Shown: positions 26,001-41,000 of the stretch, piece after piece
How the letters are laid out: the number at the start of each line of letters is the position of its first letter
Position numbering within the stretch: the first letter of the stretch is position 1
NCBI GenBank assembly: GCA_907163375.1
Contig: CAJQUW010009033.1
Coordinates: 1-64,000, forward strand
Reading direction: 5' to 3'
DNA from: Prostheceraeus crozeri
Lineage: Eukaryota > Platyhelminthes > Polycladida > Euryleptidae
DNA length: 64,000 nucleotides
Position numbers and translations under genes: made by a program
The notes under the pieces: model-generated
What the model was told of the DNA's origin: nothing
Seen by the model: the letters and a program-made list of their open reading frames with translations, nothing else
The model's database searches: none

Positions 26001-29000
26001 TACGAGTATAGTAGATTACTATATTCTGATTCATGGCGATATTTGTAAATACTATACTCATTTTGAGAATCGAGCCGACTTCTCGCTGAATTTTTCACAC
26101 AAAATGCTTGTATGAATATTGCCGAATTCATACCTTCTAAAAAAAGGTACATCTACTTTTCAAAATGTCATAAATTTTACTGTCCTGTCGCCCAAACTCG
26201 ACGATTTTTGGTGAAAAGTTTGAAAACACACTAAAGCTAAAAGTCATAATAGAGTAGGTTGGGCATCTTAGTTTTAAGAGGACTACAGGGTGACCCAAAA
26301 GTCCCTCCGGGATTTTGATTTGCTCTATCTGCAAAAATAATCCTTGTATTGAACTCTCACTTGAATATCACTTAAAACACATTTGAAAGTTTCTATTTAT
26401 TACCACCAACTAAAGGTACGATACTAATTTCGATATAAATAATACATTCTTCATTTGAGCCAGTCATGCCGCGTTGTGCTGCATTGGACCGCACCACGCC
26501 TTGATATTGTTCGTTATTCGCTGCGCTGTTTTTTGTCATGCGTACAACCATTGTGATTGTGAGCGACTCTCAGTGTTGGCTTTCATCACAGAGCCTAATC
26601 GATTTCACCCGACTGCGGTAGAGGTTATAACACGTGCGTTCATTTTGCCTAACCATTTTTCATTTCGATATCAGTAAAATGCTTTCGCTGGAAGACCGAA
26701 TAGAGGCAGTTGTTTTGATGATTAAGAATGACTGTTCGATAACATTAATGCAGCGGCAATGGAGAAGACTTCATAATCAGAAGCCTCCAACAGATAAGAC
26801 CCTCAAACAAATTTATGAAAAATTCATGTCTTCTGGAAGTGTAGAAGACTTACCAAGAACAAGTCGGTCGTCCATTGATGAAGATCAAACTGAGCAAATC
26901 TGCGATTTTTTCCAGAAGCAGCCCACGAGCTCAGTACGTGCAGCCTCCACTGATCTCGAAATGCCAAGAGAGACTTTACGAAGAACATTGCGACATGTCG
27001 TTGGAATGTAAGCATTCCACTACACTGTGGTTCAACAGTTGTTGCCAGAAGATCATTTGCACAGATTGGAATTTTGTCAACTGATGTTGAGTAAACTGGA
27101 AGCTGATCCAACGTTTAAGAATTCCCTTTGTTTTTCTGATGAGGCTACATTCCATTTGAATACGATAGTGAATAGGCACAACAGCATCATCTGGGGTTAT
27201 GAAAACCCCAAATGCATTTATGAACTTCCAATTAAGTCACCTGGAGTAGTAGTGTGGGCAGCAATGTTCCACGACAGAATCACCGGGCCGTACTTCTTCA
27301 ATGAGCAGACAGTGAAACAACAAAATTACCTGGAAATGTTGAAATCATTTTTCATTCCAGACCTGAGCAGAATCCGAAGGTTGAGAACCACATGTTTTAA
27401 ACAGGATGGTGCGCCTCCGCACTGGGGCCTTGAGGTGAGGGGCTTTCTCGATGAACAATTTCCTGGGAACTGGATTGGACGATCATGGCCAATTTCGTGG
27501 CCTCCAAGAAGTCCTGACATTACGCCTCTCGACTTCTACTTGTGGGGAAAAGTCAAAGAGGATGTCTTTTCAAGGAAACCACAAAACATTGATAAATGAA
27601 AGAATTTATTACTGAATCTGTCAACAACATTTCCCGGGTGGAGATCGAAGCAACCTTTGAAAACTTGTTCAAAAGATTCAACCGGTGCATCCAGGCTGGT
27701 GGAGGACATTTCCAGCAATTGTGATTGCTTACATCATTTTTTATAGCAATAAAATGGTATTTAGATTTGGCATTTGTTTTCTCTTTGTGTTCTCCTACTG
27801 AGGCTATAGGATGATGAATAATTTTTAGCAATTTGAATTCAGTTATTGCATTTGATTAATTGATCACTGATTTAATTCATCTCGCGACAAAAAAAGTTAA
27901 GTAACTTTGTTACTTGTTGTATCAAAATTAAAAACCAAAAATCCCACAGCATTTGTTAGTAATAAAATTTTACGATACTATGTATCAAATTACATGTGTT
28001 TTTCTGAAATGCAAATACTTTATGATGTGTTTATAGCGATTTAAAATCCCGGAGGGACTTTTGGGTCACCCTGTATAATAAAAATGCGACAATGAACGAA
28101 TCACTCCTCCATTCCGGTGTGGAAAGGATTAAATTACACAAGCATGATGTCCAATTCAACCCATTCATGGGTGATGGCATATTTATGGACATTCCGACCC
28201 AACGTTTTTGGATCAACTTTGCTTCAAGAACAGCCAATTAGCTCCCCAAATGAAACAGGAGAGGTGAACTTGATTCTAATGGCATCACTTCCAATATCGG
28301 TGCGCTGCCTAGAATGCCTGCAAAACCATCTTTTGAAAATAGTTCGGCGGTTAATGGGTTTATATGCAGCATGTACGTATTCCAAAGGTCAGCGATTTAC
28401 AAACCTAGTTCAATCTTTGTCATCGTAATGGCAATTGAAGCAAGTTGAGATTTAGAATTACTTAATTTCTTTAATTTTTAGATTTTCAGATTTAATAAAA
28501 TCACTTCTTCCTATTTTCCTCTTGGACATTTCGTGATTGAATGATGATGTTTATTCATTGTACCTATGTTGTCACTCAACTTATTCTGAGTACATGCGCT
28601 TCTGTCTGACGTTCAAACCATGCAATAGGCTGTTTCTCATTTCGCCAATTTTAGGTGTTCGTTTCGCATCCTCGTGCACTTCGATTGTAGGTAGGTAGTG
28701 GGTTAGTTGTCTTTTGTTACCCATTCGTCCGTCACTCAAGGTTTATAGTCGTGCATCGATGTCTGAGATTAAAAATACACGTTCAGATTGATTCAAACAA
28801 GTCTTCAACTGTCTTAGCGCATGCACGAGTGTGTCACTGTGTGTCTTGAAAGGGGAACCGATCAGAAGTTAACTACCTTACATTCATTTGCTATTTTAAT
28901 GCCGGCAATACGCGATAGATATTACTCGGTCTCAGACGGCTCCAGGAGACAATGTGTCGTCGACGGTAGAAAACTGATGAAAACTCCGCAACCAAGTTGA

Positions 29001-32000
29001 TGGGGAAACTTTTAACTCGTAAGGAACCCAATCTCCAAGATTTTTTGACTGAGCATGCACTTGTTCACTAGCATCTGGGTTTAGAAGTGATTGAGGACGT
29101 TCCATAGTTTGTAGAGTTTTTAAAAACTGGGGGAGGTAGATAGCTGATAAACATCATGGACGTTAACTGTTAAAAAGAGTAGCCATGTTTTGTAAATATT
29201 TGCTGGCCATTGCGCAGCTATACAGTTCAAATGTTAACGCCTAGCCTAGGAGCCCTTTCTTGCGCAATAAGATAAAGAAAACAAATATTTTACACAAAGT
29301 TTCGCTTCTTGCTTTGTCAACGATGTTAATGATGCCTGGATTGCATGGGTATAATTGAAATTTGAAATGACAAGATAAGATATACGACAAAGTGAGACTC
29401 ACTAAATAATTGTAGCTAAAGAGAGTAAATAGCGTCACTTGATTTTATGAGTGGTTATTACCCGCCTTGTTTAGATACCACGAGTCATCCTCGTGGTTTA
29501 CCATCTCTAATAAAAAAACAATCAACAACTTTCATAACTTTGAACTGTACATATAATGAAATCGAAATTGAACGAAAACAACAGAAAAAAGTAACGTTTC
29601 TTTGTCAAATGCTATATTGTAAAAACCAATGTAGGAATACATAAAATATTGAAAAGGCCGTGGTTATTCATTTTTCTCATAAGCTATAGCTAGAAGATGG
29701 CAATAATTTTTTTGCTGTAATAATTTCGGCCTCCTCTTTTTTAGGCCTCTTTTTAGGCCATCAGAAGCAGAGATTATGGTGAATGAATACTACAACTTCA
29801 TCCTAGCTGCTACGGGAATATATTCTTTACAAGGCACAAGCCAATTCAAGCAAATTCCTATTTATATTATCATTTGATTGATCTAAATTCTAGCTTTGAT
29901 AAGGCAAAACAGCACTACGACTTCCGATCTAATTTCATTATGAGATATCTGTTGACATCGGAACGAGTTCACACATGCCCCTTAATAGTTAAAAGCTGCA
30001 AGTCCAAATCAAATTGAATACGTACAAAATAAATATACTGGGTATATAAAAACTGACTGTGAACAATAGCAGTAATAAATGCGTCCAAGAAGGATAGTAC
30101 ATCAGTAATGCAGCATAAATATCTGCACGGATCAGTAGCAGATGCAAATAACAGAATTCATCAACTGTACTCCTGATATAATTCTCACTCGAATAATACT
30201 GACATTATTTGGTAAAAATTTCAAACCTCCTGTTTTTTCAAACATTTTGTAAGACACAATTTTGAAAAAAAAACAAGCTACCGATATGAGAATTTAGTTG
30301 GTTGGCAAACACGCTTCAATACTAAACGTATTTCACTGAGTAAATGAAGCATGAAAAAGAAATTTTTTGTAATTCGTAGCCCCTTGGTCACCTTGTCATG
30401 ATTGCATATGATTATGTACCATGCACAATAATGTAGAATAGTCTAGCATCATAGATGCTTTCATCATACATATAAATTTAATCGCTTAAATAACAAACCA
30501 AAGTCATTAAATAGGTTTCTATCACATCAAATAGATTCCATCAAATTAACTGAGTCTAATCATTAGTCATGCATCTCATTGAATTTCGAATCTACTTTTA
30601 TAGGTTAAGATTATAACGACATGAAAGCTCGGAGTTCGCGGTAAGAAAGATTATGCTTGGTAAAATCATAATAGCTTTATGAATGGAAGTTGTCGTTGAG
30701 ATATCGATTGGAATTCGTCATTTCTGAAATGGACACCCTTTTCGATAACAGAAATCGGCGTATGAAAAATAAATGCATTGCATATCGGTATATAATCTAG
30801 TTTTCTTTTTCATTTACTATGAAATGCATTTGCCAACCAACGAGAACAGCTTCTTGAAATCTCAGTTCAGCAATGATTATATGTATATGTACAGTACATG
30901 CTGTTATTTGAGTAATCTCAAGTTTCATGCTCTAAGCGACATATTGTGCTCAAACCTGTAAAACTCGGAATAGGTCTTTATATCATAAATGAATTTCATC
31001 CCAAAACTCGATTCCAATTCAGAATAAGGTTTAAGCAGTGGAGCGGAAATATTCGAAAAACACTCCAATTTGGAAATATTGCAATTCTTATCGATTCTAC
31101 GATTTGTTGGTGCTAAGACCAGTGATTTCAAAGAAAATATGCTCAGCTGAATCCATATGGTCTCCTCTTCGTCGTACGATTATCATGCCCAACTGAAAGA
31201 GAATCGAAGATTGTTCTCCAGATGGATGTTAAGTTAGCGCATTTCTTAGATAATAACAAATAATAAACAATACTAATCTAATTGATAAGGATGAACTTAA
31301 TAGTAGCTGTCTGCTCTGACACAGCTTGGAACACTTGATACCGAGCATTATTATTCATACGCCGGAAATGTAATCGATAAGAGAAGTTCATCAGAAATAG
31401 ATCAGCTGCTATTTAAGTTGCCGGTCATTTTTTCAGTTTTATCATTATAGTTTATGTGCATAAAGCCGCATATAACGTCTCTTCTTTCATTTTAATGATC
31501 TGAGAAAACATCCATCATCAAATAAAACTCAGTTTTAATATATCTGTAGCTCGATAAATTTTTGATTGGGCAATTAAATTATAGTCTGATCCCTGTTAGT
31601 GATGTATTGAGTAAAGCCGTACGAATGATCGCATGGGCGTAGTTGTGCATATGCTGTAAGATTCTATTCTGTCGTAACAAAAAACAAACACGAATGTGAG
31701 GTATAAAGATATATTTTGGTATTCTACAGTGCACTTCGATCCACTGCACTGAAATAGAAGCTAAGATTATGGACATTTTCGTGCTTTAACACATTAACGT
31801 TTCTTCATAAATTACGTTGTGACATCAATATTGTTCAAATAATCCACTTTCCCACAGAATTAATATGTTCCCTTGACTAGATGTCTTTGCAGCATTAAAA
31901 GTACAAAAACTTCTTCATATATGAATAAATTATTTTGTCATACATTATCAAGATCTAATTAGCATTAGATCAGAGGATGTCCACATTAGTGTAACGAGAA

Positions 32001-35000
32001 GAAAAAGCCATAGCTGTAGTCCAGGCCGCTCAGATTCAGGGCACCTCATCGTCAGGACAAATATCATTGGGTGTTGTGGGCATCTTCCGACATTTCTGCC
32101 CCGGTATTCTCAAACAATGTAATTGCGCTCGCATAATCTAATTATTTATACACAAATCCCTTACTACTCAACACGCGTCTTTACAAGCGGATACACATTC
32201 CATTTCTGATCATTCCAATAAACCAATAGAATCTTATTTACGAGTATGTATATCAGATTTCAGGCTGTGTGGAAAAAATCCGGCTCTTCTACTTTTAGTA
32301 TCTAGATAAATTTCGAAAAATTATGATAAGTAAAGCGTTAAAATTATTTGTCATTTATTTCAATGTCGTCATGTCCATACGTGGACTGAGGCGTGGATTG
32401 AGGTTGCAGGGTGGTTTCAGGATCAGACAGTCGAGCCGGACGTGGGTTGGGGTTTGCTGACCAGTGCGGCAACTGCACTTCGCCGAGTTGACAATGCCCC
32501 ATTTTTCTAGAGTGGCCCGGAAACGCCCTGCACCGGTTCGAAGGCGGTTGAGTTGTACCCATTCGTGTCGGGGCAGCTTGCAGCCGGATGGGTGTGTGGA
32601 CCATTGATGGAGGTAGGGAGTGAGTTAGGCCTCAGCCACACTGAAAGCAAAGCAAACACGAGCGCATCGAGCAAACGTATGTCCGTAAGGTATTAATCGA
32701 TCTGGTTTGTTTTGCTCGCAGTGTGGCAGTCTACAACTGCTGTAATGATGACTTTATATTTGCTGCAAAACGCTTTGCTCGGAAACGCTTGGAAAAACTC
32801 GCAGTGTGGCTGAGGCCTTAGTCCGGTACTGGAGGCTTTGCAGGTTGTTGGTTGGCAGGCGCATCTTGAAGGTGGTGTCGCGAACGTAGTCTGGGGATGG
32901 GTTTTCGAGCATGCAGCACTTCATGGAGTAGGTGAGCTGCTTTGGCTGCTTTTGTATCAAGCTTGACCATCATTTCTGCGCGACGGCTCTCAGTCGGCAA
33001 GATACCAGACAGGAAGGGAAGACAATTTACTGGAGTGCATCTGATGCACCCAGAAATGACTTACATCGCTTCGTTCACCGGAATTATTTATCATATTATA
33101 AAAAATATTACAATTTACATTATATATTATTTCATAGTCATGTATAGTTGGGATAGGGACTATCCCGCCAAGATTTCGATGGAATAGTTGCTGATCTAAA
33201 AGACATCATTAACTACTCGAAAATTATAGCTTACTGGTAAAAACGAAGGAAAAGCACGATCTACGTGATCAGTGCCTGTTGTTAGGAAGAATGCTTTTTT
33301 TAGAATCGTAGACCTAATTCAAGTTGCCAAAAGACCATGACACTGTATTCAAGTCTTCATAGATTATGCACACATTTTGTAACTGAAAATATGTACATGT
33401 ACGGAGTGACTGTCCTCGACAACGATGGAATAAGTATACGATTTAAATTTCCTCTGGGGACAAGTATGGGACATAGATTGTCTTAAACAATAAGTTGTGA
33501 TGGGATTGCACTGAATCTATTACGACTGATCAGCTCTAGCATGTCCCGATGTATAATATCAAAATTACGACGAGGTTAAAATGCATTTATCTGTTTTGCA
33601 ATTGACTATTATCTGCGCTATGTTCGGAAAGTACACTTACCATGTCGTTGTCCAAGTTTCTCAATTTTGTCTAAAAGTCGGGATTTCTCATAGTTTTGCA
33701 AAGCCAATAAATGATCATGATCCCTATTATCATGAAACACGCGCTCATCACATAATCTGTGACATCTCTGGAAAGCAAATAAAATAATATGACAAAAGCA
33801 GTGTCCATTATGGCAAATGTTGACGAATTCTGTATAAAACTAGTGATCCTAAACTCATCTCAGCGAACATTTCAAAGTCAAATACGAAACTGTAACTTCA
33901 GTTACAGACTACACGTAACATTGATAGAATAAAATATTCATCAAATAAACCTCATCAGGATCTTCCATTGGTAATGAAATTATATTATTCGAGGTCGTCG
34001 CAAGTGACTAGTGCTGCTTTTGGAATTCAATTTTGATTTCGAAATCACCACAAAGTAAATCTTTGAATTAAAATTTCTTATAATTACGATTATGGACATG
34101 TTGAAAAGAAAACTATAATCTGCTTTCAATTTCGAAAATTGTTTCAACCCTTTCACACTGCAGTTTCGATTTCAAAATTGCGAAAAATAAACACTATAAC
34201 GACATGATCTATAAGACTAGCTTGATCACCATCCCTTGAAAGCATGGTGTCAGTTTCACATGCCGCTAGGAAGAAAGAACACAAAATCTTTATCGAACAG
34301 CCAAGAGGTTGAATCGCGCCAACCATTCATTAGAATATAGTGTGTAGAGTCCACACTATGTTTCATGTGTAAACTGATGCATCCATTTAGTGTGCCTGTC
34401 AGACATTAAGTTTATCTTTGAAAGATTTATTATCACGAATATTATTTCATTTTCAATTAACTGCGAGGAACATTTATGAACCACAAAATTAGTTTCTTAT
34501 TAAAGCAGACTGATTTAAGGTCATTAATTGAAAAATACCGTATTTCCATTTATTAACGACGTAATCTAATACGCGCCGCAGTTGAGAGGTCAACCTTTTA
34601 ATAAACTCCGCCCTCTAATAAACGCTGCACCTCAGATATCAAGAAAATTAGGAAAGAGTAACCAAGTGTGGCACATATATCGTCGATTGAGCATAGAACC
34701 TAAGATTAATGTATTGAATATCCAACCCCACGGCATGCCTCAATATATATTTACACCGGCATATTTGCGTGTATAAATGCATTGGAATGAGACGCATGAT
34801 GAAACGCACCGTGCATACGCTAGAACCAGTCCAGCTTACCTCTAATTCGGCTAATTGATGTGAGACGTCTTCGAATTCAGCATGAGCTCTTGTCAATTCA
34901 TTTCTTGCAGTACAAATTTCACGCTCAGCCTCAATCTGAGCTGTCCGCTTTTCCTGCTCTAGCTTCTTGATGTGATTTGTAAAATCATCCAGACGCCTTT

Positions 35001-38000
35001 CAAGAGCCTGTAACAAAAAGTGGATACTATTAAATCAAACCATTAATTTTAAAAAAAGCATTTTAAAACCAATGCATCTCTACAATAGAATAAGACTTTG
35101 AAATTTCAATCAAATTATTGATTATTACAAAATCGCTTAATGTCAGATGCAGCTTAAAATGCAGAAAATATTTGCTTTCTAAAGAAATTTAACTCAACAA
35201 CTCGGCCATCCCAGGTAGAGATGAAAAAAAATTTTGCCTCCGGCTTTCACAGGAATCGTGTATTCTTAGAAGTCCAATATTTCACCTTCTTCGACGCGGA
35301 CTTGAAATGCAATGACAGAACATATCGACAATGGACAGCTGCTTTATATTAGCATGACAAATTTGATGCATAGACATCCTGGTCAGTGCAGTATGAAATA
35401 AAAGTCGTCCACTTCCATTGAGATTTTCTATATCAAGTGGATCGTTTTTAATAGAGTCATAGAGTCATAGAGTCATAGAGTATAAATTGATTCGAGAGCA
35501 AGTCGCGCGGTGTGATCTCGCTCAACTGTCAAAATGGCCCATTTAAGACATTTATCCGGCATTTCCCCATGGTCCGTCGTTACAGGTTGATAGAAGGCCG
35601 AAGATGGTGAATTGACATGTTCTCTCAACCGGGATTTGACAGTTCTCTTTGTTTGGCCAATATACTTCAAAGAGCATTTTGTGCATGTCAGCTCGCTCAT
35701 AGATTAAGAACTTCTGGTAAAATTGATCTGCCTTGGTGCCAGTTGTACATATCCAGCAGTTAGGTTTGCATTTCGGCCTCTCCTTTTTCTTCCTCCATTG
35801 CATGCTCAAGGGACGCTCACTCTGAAATATGAGTCTGATGTTCTCATCGATCCCACATCTCTTAGCAAGCTTGAAAATTTGTCTTCTGCTGCTTTCATCT
35901 ATGAATGGAAGCCGAATGAAGGTTTGGGGGTCAGGTTTGTCTTCTTCCTTAAGAATGGGAGGACCATCATAATAACGTCTCACCAATTTTCTTGGATATC
36001 CGTTAGCTTGAAATCGCTTTCGTAACATCACCTTGGAATCTTCCAATTGGGATTGAGATGAATTTCTGACCGTTCTCCAATTTTCCCCTTTCAAAAGAGC
36101 AGTTTTCCTGTTCGTTGGGACGTGAGATGTAAACGGCAAGCAGGTGTTGCTGTGAATAGGCGTGATGTATAAAGAGAAAACGAATTCACTCTCAGGTCGA
36201 CACCAATGACCAATGTGTCTAAAAATGGCAAGCGATGGTCGACAGCTGCTTCCAAGGTAAAATTGATACATCCATGTACATCGTTGACAACCTCCAATAT
36301 GTTTATTTCAGGTCGATATATCACAAATACGTCATCCACGTACCTTTGCCAGAAGAGAATATTTGGATTGTCAAGTATTGCAGTTTCAATCCAATACATG
36401 AATATTAGTCCGGCAGCCAGACCGAGTTTCTGCAGGGAACGAGGCCGAAACTGAGACTTTCACAGAATGATGTATACCCTATGCCTACTACGAATCTGCA
36501 CGTCTGCCGAGTTCTAGTTAGTTCCTCTTCTTGTCAGACACGATCAAAGAAAAACACATGTTAATCCAATGGGACGCAGATTGCAGTTTTTGACTAAAAT
36601 GAAATTTTTCATGTTTTCTCTGATTAAATGAAATGTATTAAGCCTAGAGTCATCATTTTTGACATGTAATGTCTTCAGGTCATTTCCTATCATGATTATG
36701 CACTCCTGTCTATAAAGCTAAACGCATTTAGATTTGGCGAGCATCTTGATGTCGGCAAACACAAACATTTTTAGCAACTTTATCCACATTTAACCACACT
36801 CTCCCATACATTCCCGATTAGATTCCTGATTAGATGATAAAAGCACATGCATATCATAGGAAATGACATGAAGACATTACATGTCAAAATTATGACTCTG
36901 GCCTTAGCACTTTTCATTTAATCATAGAAAACATACAAAATTTCATTTTAGTCAAAAACTGCAATCTGCGTCCCATTGGATTAACATGTGTTTTTCTTTG
37001 ATCGTGTCTGACAAGAAGAGGAACTCACTAGAACTCGGCAGACGTGCAGATTCGTAGTAGGCATAGGGTGCACATCATTCTGTAAAAGTCTCACTTTCGG
37101 CCTCGTTCTGGCTGCCGGACTATATGGAGGCTAAAGTAGGTGTAGCATTGTTTCCCATTGCAATTTCCCGAGTTTGCTTATAGATCTTGTTATCTAGAAT
37201 GTAGGTGTCATCAGTCGTTGCTATAAGCAAAAGACTACCCAAATCCGTTGTTGAGAGACCAGGAAAGATTGAATGGAGTCTATGCTCTTCAAAGAATGAT
37301 TGTACACACCAAAGTAAGTCCAGATCTGCATCTGACCGAATTGGGATACTTCCGTAAAGATTCTGCACATCAAGAGAAGCCAACAAGAAGTCACAATCTG
37401 GTGGTGGCCTGAATTCGATAACTTTGTCGATGAAGTCACGAGTTGATCTTAAGTGAGAAGGCACAAACTTCTCAACTAGTGGCTGCAATAGTTCCAAAAT
37501 GAAAATTCATGTTGCACGTATCCCCGAGTCAAGAGAGGATATTATCGGTCGTCCTCGGAGATTCCCTTCTTTATGATCCTTGGGCAGAGCATAAGGATGG
37601 CAAGGGAGTGGTTCACTGCATTTACATCTGTTAATTCGCGTTTCAAGCGATGTACCAGCGTATTCCCGGGCAATGTCTGATAATTTCTGATTAATTCTGT
37701 TTTGCGTTGATGTTGGCTGGGAGAAAGGAACCATTTTGTCACCGCTGTTCAAACAATCTTGTAGCATTGCTCTGTAATGAGAACTATCCATGGCCACGAG
37801 TCTACTGGTTTTGTGAGAATTTATGATAACCATGTCCTTTGATTTCACAGTTGCATTGATATGTTTCATTGTTTGTGTAACTTTCATGTCTGCTCGTGAG
37901 AGTTTTCCACGAATTTTTGTCTCCTCGAATATTCGAACCACACCTGAGAAGAATTCAGTGGCAGTGGGAGCTGTGGCTAGAGGGTTACCATCTCGAAGTA

Positions 38001-41000
38001 GTCTGTCATAAGTTGCTTGAATGTTGGCTTTGACCATGCCCATCGTTCATTCTGTCATGATGTTTGGGGGAACGTAGGTTGGACCGCGATTGAGGAGTTC
38101 CAGCTCATCTTCATCAAATTGGTGCGATGATGAATTCTTGAATGGTTCCACCGTTTTTGGAGCGATTTCGTCATTAATGTTGCTATCGTCCACATTTGAT
38201 CGCAGGAGCTCCAGCTTCTTGCGCTTGATACACCGAAGCTGATACTTGTATTTCTCGATGACATAACATTGTTCGTAATTGTATACTATAGGTACGGTTA
38301 ATCTGGATAATTTACATTTCATTTTGAAACTATTGCAGCCACTAGTTGAGAAGTTTGTGCTTTCTCACTTAAGATCAACTCGTGACTTCATCGACAAAGT
38401 TATCGAATTCAGGCCACCACCAGATTGTGACTTCTTGTTGGCTTCTCTTGATGTGCAGAATCTTTACGGAAGTATCCCAATTCGGTCAGATGCAGATCTG
38501 GACTTACTTTGGTGTAAACAATCATTCTTTGAAGAGCATAGACTCCATTCAATCTTTCCTGGTCTTTCAACAACGGATTTGGGTAGTCTTTTGCTTATAG
38601 CAACGACTGATGACACCTACATTCTAGATAACAAGATCTATAAGCAAACTCGGGGAATTGCAATGGGAAACAATGCTGCACCTACTTTAGCCTCCATATT
38701 CATGTATTGGATTGAAACTGCAATACTTGACAATCCAAATATTCTCTTCTGGCAAAGGTACGTGGATGACGTATTTGTGATATATCGACCTGAAATAAAC
38801 ATATTGGAGGTTGTCAACGATGTACATGGATGTATCAATTTTACCTTGGAAGCAGCTGTCGACCATCGCTTGCCATTTTTAGACACATTGGTCATTGGTG
38901 TCAACCTGAGAGTGAATTCGTTTTCTCTTTATACATCACGCCTATTCACAGCAACACCTGCTTGCCGTTTACATCTCACGTCCCAACGAACAGGAAAACT
39001 GCTCTTTTGAAAGGGGAAAATTGGAGAACGGTCAGAAATTCATCTCAATCCCAATTGGAAGATTCCAAGGTGATGTTACGAAAGCGATTTCAAGCTAACG
39101 GATATCCAAGAAAATTGGTGAGACGTTATTATGATGGTCCTCCCATTCTTAAGGAAGAAGACAAACCTGACCCCCAAACCTTCATTCGGCTTCCATTCAT
39201 AGATGAAAGCAGCAGAAGACAAATTTTCAAGCTTGCTAAGAGATGTGGGATCGATGAGAACATCAGACTCATATTTCAGAGTGAGCGTCCCTTGAGCATG
39301 CAATGGAGGAAGAAAAAGGAGAGGCCGAAATGCAAACCTAACTGCTGGATATGTACAATTGGCACCAAGGCAGATCAATTTTACCAGAAGTTCTTAATCT
39401 ATGAGCGAGCTGACATGCACAAAATGCTCTTTGAAGTATATTGGCCAAACAAAGAGAACTGTCAAATCCCGGTTGAGAGAACATGTCAATTCACCATCTT
39501 CGGCCTTCTATCAACCTGTAACGACGGACCATGGGGAAATGCCGGATAAATGTCTTAAATGGGCCATTTTGACAGTTGAGCGAGATCACACCGCGCGACT
39601 TGCTCTCGAATCAATTTATACTCTATGACATTAAAAACGATCCACTTGATATAGAAAATCTCAATGGAAGTGGACGACTTTTATTTCATACTGCACTGAC
39701 CAGGATGTCTATGCATCAAATTTGTCATGCTACAGATTGTTTCATAAAAAATGGATCACCCTTAAATATCGCCTTAACTTCAACTTTGTCTAACTCCGCC
39801 AAACTTGAACGAATTTCTCTGAAATTTGGAAGATATGTCACTTGTGCTTACTAATATCATTGTTGGAAATTTCAAGCATGAATTTTGAGTTGTTTTCCTG
39901 TTATAGATAAAAAAGTAGTAGATAATTTGATCTTCATTTAGCAATGTTACACAAAATCATACATCACTCATATAAAATTACATTTGTTTCCTTTGTTATG
40001 TAATATGTTGTTCTACAAGCCAAAAGCTATCAAGCAAAACAAAAATAAAGATAATCGGTCAATCAGAGCCAGTATAGCACCAATATTCATCAACAATAAT
40101 GTAACTGCTACATGTGATTAACTGGACTTCATGTTCCATAGCTTCCTGACTTCGTTGCGGTGGTGTTGGCAGCACTCCTGATTGCTTTCAGCTAGAAATC
40201 TATCTCTTACCGGTTGAAAACAATACAAAGCACAAATGAACAATAACGAGATCGCATTCACAAAAGGCAAAGTGTCAGCCTTGCTAAAACTAGGGTTTTC
40301 TTTGCGAGCTACAAGCAAGCGACTAAATGTCCCTTACACAAATGTGCATCGATGGCATAATGATGATTTTCGACTCTGTCGTAAAGAGGGCTCTGGCCGT
40401 CCATGCAAAACATCCAAACATAGAGACCGCCTAATTTTGAGATTTGTTAAAGTTGATGCAAGTCTCTCGTTAACTGAGATGGCTGCACTAGACTCGTCTA
40501 TTTCTAAGTCCACTATTCGTAGAAGACTTATTGAGTCGAATTTCAAGAGCTGTAAGAGGCCCTCTCAGATCGAATTATCAGATCAGCATACAAAAAGACG
40601 TCTCAGATGGGCAATGAGTCATTGTCACTGGCGAAATCAATGGGATCGGGTTGTCTGGTCTGATGAGGCATCAGTCCGTCTGAAGGAAAGTGATGGTCGA
40701 TTGAGATTATGGATAAAATTTGATCAGGAAATTCCGAGACATTTACATCGTCCCCGGGTACAAGGTGGTGCGACTCTACTGATTTGGGCTGGCATTTGGA
40801 CCAATGGCCGCTCTGAACTTCACATACAGCAAGGAGTCATGAATTCTGAACGCTATGTGAATGTTTTACAAATGAACATTGGCCAAATGACAGATCAACT
40901 TGGTGATCCTTCGACTTGGTTATTTATAATGCTACGTGTCACAGGAGTAGTAGAGTCAACTTATGCAAGTCTCAATTAGGGCTTAGGACATTATCTTGGC

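Noticed and set aside
28117-28428. 104-codon ORF beside the mariner right end
   Set aside because: No recognisable motif, no splice or gene context, inside an intron of the opposite-strand CEP135 gene.
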